Both the position numbers and the translations under genes were made by a program. Shown piece after piece: positions 1 to 5,013 of a stretch of DNA of 8,660 nt. How positions within the stretch are numbered: the first letter of the stretch is position 1; each line of letters begins with the position of its first letter. A model generated the notes under the pieces. That model was given only the letters and a program-made list of their open reading frames with translations, did not search any database and had not been told where the DNA came from. Source of the stretch: Limnohabitans sp. (GTDB lineage Bacteria; Pseudomonadota; Gammaproteobacteria; Burkholderiales; Burkholderiaceae_C); the NCBI GenBank assembly GCA_021731425.1, contig JAKFXJ010000079.1, forward strand, positions 1 through 8,660, written 5' to 3'.

Positions 1-113
1 GTCTGGGGCATGGCGGTGTCCATTGTGGCATTGAATGTGGCACGATTTGCAACCCATTTGACACCCCGCACAGGCCTTGCTGCCTTTAAGCTGACAGGCA
101 TCACACCCTTGAC

Positions 114-139
114 GCACCCAGGGCTTGGCCCCGGGGTGC
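114..139 (+). promoter_or_regulatory. GC-rich stem-loop ahead of the liuB ribosome binding site
   Basis: GCACCC (114-119) can pair with GGGTGC (134-139), and inside it GGGC (121-124) pairs with GCCC (128-131) around a TTG loop. A small internal loop (A120 opposite C132-G133) separates the two stems. The hairpin ends 7 bases before the liuB Shine-Dalgarno sequence. No run of T follows, so it does not look like an intrinsic terminator. A leader hairpin influencing mRNA stability or translation is possible; whether it forms or has a function is inference. Confidence 0.35.
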
Positions 140-146
140 CCGCTTC

Positions 147-151
147 TAGGA
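147..151 (+). promoter_or_regulatory. Ribosome binding site of liuB
   Basis: AGGAA lies 6 bases before the ATG at 158. This favours 158 over the in-frame upstream TTG at 125, which would add 11 residues unlike the family N-terminus. Confidence 0.6.
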
Positions 152-157
152 ATCACC

Positions 158-1765
158 ATGACCGTTTTGCATTCCCAATTGAACCCGCGCTCCGCCGATT
201 TTCAGCACAACGCTGCCGCCATGCGTGGCCTGGTCGATGACCTGCGTGCCCACCTGGAGCGTGTGGCCCAAGGCGGTGGCGAGGCACCCCGCGCCAAGCA
301 CACCGCCCGGGGCAAGCTGCTGCCGCGTGACCGGGTGCAGATGTTGCTCGACCCCGGCACGCCTTTTCTGGAAGTCGCGCCGCTGGCGGCTTTGAACATG
401 TACAACAACGACGCGCCCAGCTCAGGCGTGATCGTGGGCATTGGCCGCGTGAGCGGCGTGGACTGCATGATCGTGTGCAACGACGCCACGGTGAAGGGCG
501 GCACCTATTACCCGATGACGGTGAAAAAGCATTTGCGGGCACAAGAGATCGCGCAGCAAAACCACCTGCCCTGTATTTATCTGGTGGACTCGGGCGGTGC
601 CAACTTGCCCAACCAGGACGAGGTCTTCCCCGACCGCGACCACTTCGGGCGCATCTTCTTCAACCAGGCCAACATGAGTGCGCAAGGCATTGCGCAAATC
701 GCGGTGGTCATGGGCAGTTGCACAGCGGGTGGCGCTTATGTGCCCGCTATGAGCGACGAGACCATCATCGTCAAGAACCAAGGCACCATCTTTTTGGGCG
801 GCCCACCGCTTGTGAAAGCTGCCACCGGTGAGGTGGTGAGCGCCGAAGATTTGGGCGGTGGTGATGTGCACACGCGCCTCTCGGGTGTGGCTGACCACTT
901 GGCGCAAAACGATGTGCACGCGCTGGCGCTGGCGCGTCAGGCCGTGAAAAACCTGAACGCACAAAAGGCCCCCAACATCGCCACACACGCGCCCGTGCCG
1001 CCTAAGTTCGACGCACAAGAGCTGTATGGCGTGATTCCGACCGACACGCGCAAGCCCTTTGACGTGCGCGAAATCATCGCCCGCATCGTCGACGGCTCGG
1101 AGTTCGACGAATTCAAATCGCGCTTTGGCACCACCTTGATTTGCGGCTTCGCCCGCATCGAAGGCATGCCCGTGGGCATCATTGCCAACAACGGCATTTT
1201 GTTCAGCGAGTCGGCCTTGAAGGGTGCGCACTTCATTGAGCTGTGCTGCCAGCGTAAGATCCCGCTGGTGTTTTTGCAGAACATCACCGGCTTCATGGTC
1301 GGCCGCAAATACGAAAACGAAGGCATCGCCCGCAACGGCGCCAAGATGGTCACGGCCGTGGCCACTGCAGCCGTGCCCAAGTTCACCATCATCATCGGCG
1401 GCAGCTTTGGCGCGGGCAACTACGGCATGTGCGGCCGCGCCTACAGCCCCCGATTTTTGTGGATGTGGCCCAACGCCCGCATCAGTGTCATGGGCGGCGA
1501 GCAGGCGGCCAGCGTCTTGGCCACCGTCAAGCGTGACGGCATCGAGGGCAAGGGCGGCCAGTGGAGCATGGAAGAAGAAGAGGCCTTCAAAGCCCCGATC
1601 AAGCAGCAATACGAAGACCAGGGTCACCCCTACTACGCCACCGCCCGCATCTGGGACGACGGCATCATCGACCCGGCCGACACCCGCCGCGTGCTGGCTT
1701 TGGGTTTGAGCGCATCGCTCAATGCCCCGATACCCGAGACGAAATTTGGACTTTTCCGCATGTGA
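158..1765 (+). CDS. liuB: Methylcrotonyl-CoA carboxylase, carboxyltransferase (beta) subunit
   Basis: This is the carboxyltransferase half of 3-methylcrotonyl-CoA carboxylase. It moves the carboxyl group from biotin on LiuD to 3-methylcrotonyl-CoA, giving 3-methylglutaconyl-CoA, in cytosolic leucine and isovalerate breakdown. The 535-residue protein has the usual family length and two crotonase-like halves, roughly residues 15-280 and 290-520. Family signatures are [11 protein letters not shown] (191-201), [11 protein letters not shown] (414-424) and MGGEQAA (445-451). The long N-terminal [10 protein letters not shown] segment and the conserved [17 protein letters not shown] stretch favour methylcrotonyl-CoA over propionyl- or acetyl-CoA carboxylases. 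The start at 158 is set by an AGGA ribosome binding site. Its partner liuD lies further downstream, separated by vapBC, dinB, liuC and a hydrolase gene. The stop codon's last base is the first base of the palindrome before vapB. Confidence 0.96.
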   Translation: MTVLHSQLNPRSADFQHNAAAMRGLVDDLRAHLERVAQGGGEAPRAKHTARGKLLPRDRVQMLLDPGTPFLEVAPLAALNMYNNDAPSSGVIVGIGRVSGVDCMIVCNDATVKGGTYYPMTVKKHLRAQEIAQQNHLPCIYLVDSGGANLPNQDEVFPDRDHFGRIFFNQANMSAQGIAQIAVVMGSCTAGGAYVPAMSDETIIVKNQGTIFLGGPPLVKAATGEVVSAEDLGGGDVHTRLSGVADHLAQNDVHALALARQAVKNLNAQKAPNIATHAPVPPKFDAQELYGVIPTDTRKPFDVREIIARIVDGSEFDEFKSRFGTTLICGFARIEGMPVGIIANNGILFSESALKGAHFIELCCQRKIPLVFLQNITGFMVGRKYENEGIARNGAKMVTAVATAAVPKFTIIIGGSFGAGNYGMCGRAYSPRFLWMWPNARISVMGGEQAASVLATVKRDGIEGKGGQWSMEEEEAFKAPIKQQYEDQGHPYYATARIWDDGIIDPADTRRVLALGLSASLNAPIPETKFGLFRM

Positions 1766-1775
1766 TGTGTATGAT
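1746..1775 (+). promoter_or_regulatory. Possible vapBC promoter
   Basis: TATGAT at 1770-1775 is one base away from the sigma-70 -10 consensus. A weak -35 candidate, TTGGAC (1746-1751), lies 18 bases upstream, inside the end of liuB. The -10 would fall within the left arm of the palindrome, which fits repression by a bound VapBC complex. The -35 match is poor, so this is tentative. Confidence 0.35.
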
Positions 1776-1794
1776 TTTGTAAATTCATACACAT
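1765..1794. promoter_or_regulatory. 30-base palindrome, probable VapBC operator
   Basis: The arms ATGTGTATGA (1765-1774) and TCATACACAT (1785-1794) are perfect reverse complements. The AT-rich centre continues the symmetry (TTT at 1776-1778 with AAA at 1781-1783), leaving only the T1775/T1784 pair and the G1779/T1780 centre out of register. The element starts at the last base of the liuB stop and ends 15 bases before the vapB ATG. VapB-type antitoxins are known to bind inverted repeats at their own promoter together with the toxin, so autoregulation is the likely role. No T-run follows the right arm, so a terminator is less likely, although the RNA could also fold. Confidence 0.7.
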
Positions 1795-1795
1795 T

Positions 1796-1801
1796 AAGGG
1801 G
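1796..1801 (+). promoter_or_regulatory. Ribosome binding site of vapB
   Basis: AAGGGG lies 8 bases before the vapB ATG and immediately downstream of the palindrome. VapB therefore has an independent translation start, not one coupled to liuB. Confidence 0.6.
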
Positions 1802-1809
1802 CTGGGATC

Positions 1810-2136
1810 ATGCGAACCAACATTGAAATTGACGACGACTTGATGGCTGCAGCCATGGCTGCGGGCGGCTTCAAGACCAAAAAGGAAGCGGTCGAAGAGG
1901 GCTTGCGCCTGGTTCGTCGCCGTCAGATCTACAACGGTTTGCTGGCTTTGCGTGGCAAGTTGCAATGGGATGACTCAGACGCCGCTTGGGCACAGGCTCG
2001 CACGCCAGAGTCCTCGGCCATGGCCGTTCAAGAGCCACAGGGCGCGTACAAGGTGAAACCCAAGCCTGCGGCCACGACCAGACGCTCGGCAAAAGCCAAA
2101 AAACCGGCCGCTGCAAAACGGAGCAAGGCGCCATGA
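1810..2136 (+). CDS. vapB: VapB-family antitoxin with a basic C-terminal tail
   Basis: This is the antitoxin of a type II toxin-antitoxin pair. It should neutralise the downstream VapC RNase by direct binding and, with it, repress its own promoter. The N-terminus (MRTNIEIDDDLMAAAMAAGGFKTKKEAVEEGLRL, about residues 1-34) is the ribbon-helix-helix-type DNA-binding segment of the VapB family. A short LRGKLQWDD segment (47-55) matches the conserved toxin-binding region. At 108 residues it is longer than the usual 65-85. Residues 80-108 are rich in Lys, Arg, Ala and Pro, with 11 basic and no acidic residues, resembling the tails of betaproteobacterial histone-H1-like proteins. A good AAGGGG ribosome binding site and the palindrome at 1765-1794 precede it. 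Its stop overlaps the vapC start (ATGA), indicating coupled translation. The family call is firm; the role of the tail is unknown. Confidence 0.9.
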   Translation: MRTNIEIDDDLMAAAMAAGGFKTKKEAVEEGLRLVRRRQIYNGLLALRGKLQWDDSDAAWAQARTPESSAMAVQEPQGAYKVKPKPAATTRRSAKAKKPAAAKRSKAP

Positions 2137-2534
2137 TTTTGGTGGATTCGAGTGTCTGGATCGACTTCTTCCGTGATGGGCGAAGTGCGCAAAGCCAGAC
2201 CTTGGCCCGTTGCCTGGGTGATTCCAGTGTGGAGGTCGGCATGGCCGATCTGGTGCTGTTCGAGGTCATGCGTGGTTTTCGCGAAGGTGCCTTGATGCGC
2301 GATGCGCAATCCCTCATGAGCGCATTGCCGCAGGTGGAAATCGGGGGCACAGCGCCTGTGTTGAAGGCGGCAGAGCGTTATCGGCAATTGCGCAGCCAGG
2401 GACGCACCGTGCGCAGCCCCATCGACGTGCTACTGGCCAGCTATTGCATGACGCACGGCCATGCGCTGTTGCACCGTGACGCGGATTTTGAATCGCTGAA
2501 AACTTTGGGAGGGTTGGACACATGGCCACAATGA
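2133..2534 (+). CDS. vapC: VapC-family PIN-domain ribonuclease toxin
   Basis: This 133-residue protein is a single PIN domain, the metal-dependent RNase fold of VapC toxins. In this family, free toxin inhibits translation by cutting RNA, commonly tRNA. The four expected acidic residues are visible: D5 in MILVDSSVWIDFF, E44 in the LVLFEVMRG helix, D98 in RSPIDVLLA, and D116 (with D118) in LLHRDADFE. The active site therefore appears intact. The start at 2133 overlaps the vapB stop by four bases and has GGAG 9 bases upstream. An in-frame upstream ATG at 1986 would add 49 residues encoded inside vapB and is not credible. The 3' end overlaps the following dinB-family gene by 13 bases, so a toxin gene is tied to genes of a catabolic operon. 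The RNA target cannot be read from the sequence. Confidence 0.92.
   Translation: MILVDSSVWIDFFRDGRSAQSQTLARCLGDSSVEVGMADLVLFEVMRGFREGALMRDAQSLMSALPQVEIGGTAPVLKAAERYRQLRSQGRTVRSPIDVLLASYCMTHGHALLHRDADFESLKTLGGLDTWPQ
2507..2513 (+). promoter_or_regulatory. Ribosome binding site of the DinB-family gene
   Basis: GGGAGGG lies inside the 3' end of vapC, 8 bases before the ATG at 2522. The alternative in-frame ATG at 2531 would be 17 bases away. The spacing therefore selects 2522 as the start. Confidence 0.6.
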
Positions 2535-3058
2535 ACGCCTCATCGACTTGGCATGCACACTTCAGCGGCCAAGCTCGTTATCACGTCTGGGCTACCCACC
2601 GCCTGCTTGAAGCGGTCTCGCGGGTGCCAGGCGAAGACTATCAACGCGACGTGGGCCTGTTCTTCAAAAGCATCCACGGCACGCTGAACCACATACTGGT
2701 AGCGGAGCACCTGCTTTGGTATGCGCGTTTTGCCAAAGGCGCATCGCCGGTGCTGGCGCTGGACACCGAAGTGGAGCCCCACCGCGAACGCCTGGCGCAG
2801 GCGCTCAAGGGCGGATCGGCCAACTGGACGCCATTGATCGCCAGCTGGAGCGCCGAGCGTTTTGACGGCCAGCTGGTCTACCGAACCAGCCAAGGCGACC
2901 CGCTGTCCTTGCCGTTTGCAGCCACCTTGGCGCATGTGTTCAACCACGCCACCCACCACCGTGGCCAGATCACGGCGGCACTGACGGCCACGGGCCAGCC
3001 TTGCCCAGAACTCGACATGGTTTATTTCCTTTTGTCAGAACAGGCGCCCAAAGCATGA
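2522..3058 (+). CDS. DinB/YfiT-fold putative metalloenzyme
   Basis: A 178-residue protein of the DinB superfamily, four-helix-bundle proteins that bind a divalent metal through three histidines. The likely ligands are H57 in HGTLNHILVAEHLLW and H142 and H146 in FNHATHHRGQ, the classic family signature. Tryptophan-rich helices and the N-terminal 'YHVWATHRLL' helix also fit. Members include thiol-dependent transferases (bacillithiol- and mycothiol-dependent enzymes, maleylpyruvate isomerase) and many of unknown function. No substrate can be assigned here, and despite the name there is no link to DNA polymerase IV. No signal peptide is seen, so it should be cytosolic. It overlaps vapC by 13 bases upstream and liuC by 4 bases (ATGA) downstream, so translation of liuC is probably coupled to it. 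The family call is strong and the function unknown. Confidence 0.88.
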   Translation: MATMNASSTWHAHFSGQARYHVWATHRLLEAVSRVPGEDYQRDVGLFFKSIHGTLNHILVAEHLLWYARFAKGASPVLALDTEVEPHRERLAQALKGGSANWTPLIASWSAERFDGQLVYRTSQGDPLSLPFAATLAHVFNHATHHRGQITAALTATGQPCPELDMVYFLLSEQAPKA

Positions 3059-3840
3059 CAACAGCACTGAAAATTTCGACCCAAGGCGGTGTGCACTCCA
3101 TCACGCTGTCGCGCCCCGATGTGCGCAACGCCTTCAACGACGAAGTCATCGCCGAGCTGAAAAACGCTTTTCTAGCAGTGGCGCAAGACAGCGCTGTGCG
3201 CTGCGTGGTGCTGGCCGCCGAAGGGCCTGCTTTTTGCGCAGGGGCAGACCTGAACTGGATGCGCCGCATGGCCGACTACACCCGGGACGAAAACCTGGCC
3301 GATGCGGGCGAGTTGGCCGCCATGCTGCGTGCGATTTATGAATGCCCCCAACCCACCATTGCCCGTGTGCAAGGCGATGTGTACGCCGGTGGCATGGGCC
3401 TGGTGGCAGCGTGTGACATGGCGGTGAGCGTGGACACAGCGAACTATTGCCTGAGCGAGGTCAAGCTCGGCCTGATCCCCGCCACCATCAGCCCCTATGT
3501 GATCCGCGCCATGGGCGCGCGTGCGGCGCACCGCTACTTTTTGACGGCCGAGCGCTTCGGCGCGGCCGAAGCGCACCGCATCGGTCTGGTGCACGAGGTG
3601 GTGAGCGCCGATGCGCTGGACGCCAAAGTGGCCGAGTTGACGCAGGCCTTGGTGAGCGCCAGCCCCAACGCCGTGCGTGCATGCAAAAAGCTGGTGCAGG
3701 ACGTGGCCGAACGCGACATCAACGACGCGCTGGTGGCGCAAACCGTGTCGGGTATTGCCGACATCCGCGCCAGCGCTGAGGGCAAAGAGGGCGTGCAGTC
3801 CTTTTTGCAAAAGCGCAAACCCATGTGGCTGAGCAATTGA
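3055..3840 (+). CDS. liuC: Methylglutaconyl-CoA hydratase (enoyl-CoA hydratase family)
   Basis: A 261-residue crotonase-fold protein, the normal length for the family. By position between liuB and liuD it should hydrate 3-methylglutaconyl-CoA to HMG-CoA. The oxyanion-hole segment FCAGADL (60-66) and the second glycine-rich segment GDVYAGGMGLVAACD (107-121) are present. One of the two acid/base glutamates of classical crotonases is kept, E135 in LSEVKLGLIP. The position of the first, within the GGGCEL motif of enoyl-CoA hydratases, is a glycine (G115). I recall similar replacements in some LiuC-like proteins, so this need not mean inactivity, but it weakens any call of a generic fatty-acid enoyl-CoA hydratase. 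The start at 3055 overlaps the preceding stop (ATGA). The upstream ribosome binding site is poor (CAGG at 3041-3044), so coupled translation is likely. A longer start at 3001 lies inside dinB and lacks support. Confidence 0.88.
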   Translation: MTTALKISTQGGVHSITLSRPDVRNAFNDEVIAELKNAFLAVAQDSAVRCVVLAAEGPAFCAGADLNWMRRMADYTRDENLADAGELAAMLRAIYECPQPTIARVQGDVYAGGMGLVAACDMAVSVDTANYCLSEVKLGLIPATISPYVIRAMGARAAHRYFLTAERFGAAEAHRIGLVHEVVSADALDAKVAELTQALVSASPNAVRACKKLVQDVAERDINDALVAQTVSGIADIRASAEGKEGVQSFLQKRKPMWLSN

Positions 3841-3842
3841 CC

Positions 3843-5012
3843 ATGCGCACGCCGTTTCACTCTCCACGCGTGTGGGCTTGGCTTTTGAGCCTGGCTGTGC
3901 TGCCCTTGTGGGCGCAGACACCGCCAGAGGCATTGCCCTTGGCCCGGGACCTGCACGAACAGGTTTTCCGCATCCCAGTGTCGGTGCAGGACCTTTACCG
4001 TCGCCGCGAGCAGCGCCAGATCCCGGTCACGGTGTTCAAGCCTGCGGGCGATGGCCCCTTTCCCATGGTGGTGCTCAACCATGGCCGCGCCACCAGCGCC
4101 GAAAAAATGGCCCAGCCATCACGCTTCCGGTTTGAACAGCAGGCCCGTTATTTCGTGGGCAAAGGCTTTGTGGTCATGGTGCCTACGCGGGTTGGTTACG
4201 GTGAAACCTTTGATGGCTTTGACCCGGAAACCAACGGCGGCTGCACCCAGCCGCGCATTGAGCCCATGAGTCTGGCCGCTTCGGATCAGGTGTTGGCTGT
4301 GGTCGAATTCGCCCGCAGCCTGCCTTTTGTCGATGCGGCTCGCTGGTGGGTCATGGGCCAGTCGGTGGGCGGGCTGACCACGGTCGCCACGACCTGGCGC
4401 AATCCGCCCGGTTTGCAAGGGGCTGTGAATTTTGCTGGCGGCACAGGTGGTGACCCTGTGGCACGCCCGGGCCGCTCATGTGCTGCAGTACAAATTGAAC
4501 AACTCTGGAAATCCCGCGCCGCCCAGGCCAAGGCCCCGATGCTCTGGCTGTATTGGGAAAACGATTTGTTCTGGGGTGCCCAGGCGCCCCGAGATTGGCA
4601 CCGGGCTTGGCTTGAAGGGGGTGGACAAGCCGAGTTTCACCAACTGTCGGCCGTAGGCCCGGATGGTCACTCGGGGTTTGGCATCGACATGGACCGTTGG
4701 GTGCCCTTGGTCGATGCATTTTTGGCCAAGGCGGGATACACCCAACCGGCCTTGCCCCCCGTGCCAGCGCCCAGCGACTTTGCACGCATCGACGAGATCG
4801 ACAAAGTGCCTGTTGGGGCTGAGACCCGACAAAACCTGTACACACGTTTTCTGGCCAGTCCCCTGCCCCGCGCGTTTGCGATAGGACCCGGCGGTGCTGG
4901 CTTTGCCAAGGGCGATTGGGCTGTGGGGCGTGCCTTGGGTTTTTGCCAAGCACGCCGGGGAATCACCTGTAAGTTGTATGCCGTAGATAACGATGTGGTT
5001 TGGAGAAAATGA
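3843..5012 (+). CDS. Exported alpha/beta hydrolase (dienelactone hydrolase-like) with a C-terminal Cys-containing domain
   Basis: A 389-residue protein with an N-terminal signal peptide: positive residues R2 and R9, a hydrophobic core WAWLLSLAVLPLW (11-23), and probable cleavage near A24. The mature protein is an alpha/beta hydrolase with nucleophile S174 in GQSVGG, an HGR oxyanion segment (80-82), D241 in YWENDLFWG and H276 in GPDGHSGF. This resembles dienelactone hydrolase/prolyl-oligopeptidase-type esterases. Four cysteines outside the signal (C134, C213, C368, C376) fit a periplasmic enzyme with disulfides. The last 80 or so residues (from about 310) form a separate segment with PRAFAIGPGG and CKLYAVDNDVVW, seen at the end of other betaproteobacterial exported proteins. 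The start at 3843, 2 bases after liuC, gives a clean signal peptide; an earlier ATG at 3825 lies inside liuC. The ribosome binding site is weak. Substrate unknown; an ester or CoA-independent role in leucine use is unproven. Confidence 0.85.
   Translation: MRTPFHSPRVWAWLLSLAVLPLWAQTPPEALPLARDLHEQVFRIPVSVQDLYRRREQRQIPVTVFKPAGDGPFPMVVLNHGRATSAEKMAQPSRFRFEQQARYFVGKGFVVMVPTRVGYGETFDGFDPETNGGCTQPRIEPMSLAASDQVLAVVEFARSLPFVDAARWWVMGQSVGGLTTVATTWRNPPGLQGAVNFAGGTGGDPVARPGRSCAAVQIEQLWKSRAAQAKAPMLWLYWENDLFWGAQAPRDWHRAWLEGGGQAEFHQLSAVGPDGHSGFGIDMDRWVPLVDAFLAKAGYTQPALPPVPAPSDFARIDEIDKVPVGAETRQNLYTRFLASPLPRAFAIGPGGAGFAKGDWAVGRALGFCQARRGITCKLYAVDNDVVWRK
5002..5005 (+). promoter_or_regulatory. Ribosome binding site of liuD inside the hydrolase gene
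   Basis: GGAG within the last codons of the hydrolase gene lies 8 bases before the ATG at 5014. It supports 5014 over the in-frame ATG at 4993, which would add seven residues ahead of the conserved MFKKILIANRGEIA start. Confidence 0.65.
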
Positions 5013-5013
5013 G

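Larger units (their letters stand above)
1..157. other. Upstream region of liuB, no supported gene
   Basis: No convincing gene lies in these bases. One forward frame stays open through the region and into liuB, but its translation resembles no family I know and it overlaps the clear liuB start. The other two forward frames close at about positions 33 and 87, and neither looks like the C-terminus of an acyl-CoA dehydrogenase, the usual liuB neighbour. On the minus strand, one frame near the left edge has ATG codons (about positions 40 and 28 reading left) that could begin a divergent gene, but too little is present to judge. The region holds a TTGACA hexamer at 58-63 without a convincing -10 partner, and a strong stem-loop at 114-139. 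It probably contains the 5' leader of liuB. Confidence 0.5.

Noticed and set aside
58..63. Perfect TTGACA -35 hexamer upstream of liuB
   Set aside because: No acceptable -10 at 16-18 bases; the nearest AT-rich hexamer (TTTAAG at 85-90) is 21 bases away. Not strong enough to list as a promoter.
114..139. Stem-loop as an intrinsic terminator of an upstream gene
   Set aside because: No T-run follows; the sequence after it is CCGCTTCTAGG and leads straight into the liuB ribosome binding site.
125..157. TTG start extending liuB by 11 residues
   Set aside because: The ATG at 158 has a well-spaced AGGA and gives the normal family length; the extension lies partly in the stem-loop.
10..240. 76-codon forward open frame upstream of and overlapping liuB
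   Set aside because: It overlaps 83 bases of liuB in another frame, has no recognised similarity, and its first part lies in what looks like leader sequence.
422..1792. 456-codon open frame on the minus strand across liuB
   Set aside because: It mirrors liuB codons in a GC-rich gene, has a His/Ala/Val-rich composition typical of antisense shadows, and matches no family I recognise.
1986..2132. Longer vapC start adding 49 residues
   Set aside because: The extension is encoded within vapB in another frame. The PIN domain begins exactly at the ATG at 2133, which has GGAG upstream.
3172..3933. 253-codon minus-strand open frame opposite liuC
   Set aside because: Shadow frame rich in His, Ala and Gly, without a family match or a clear ribosome binding site.
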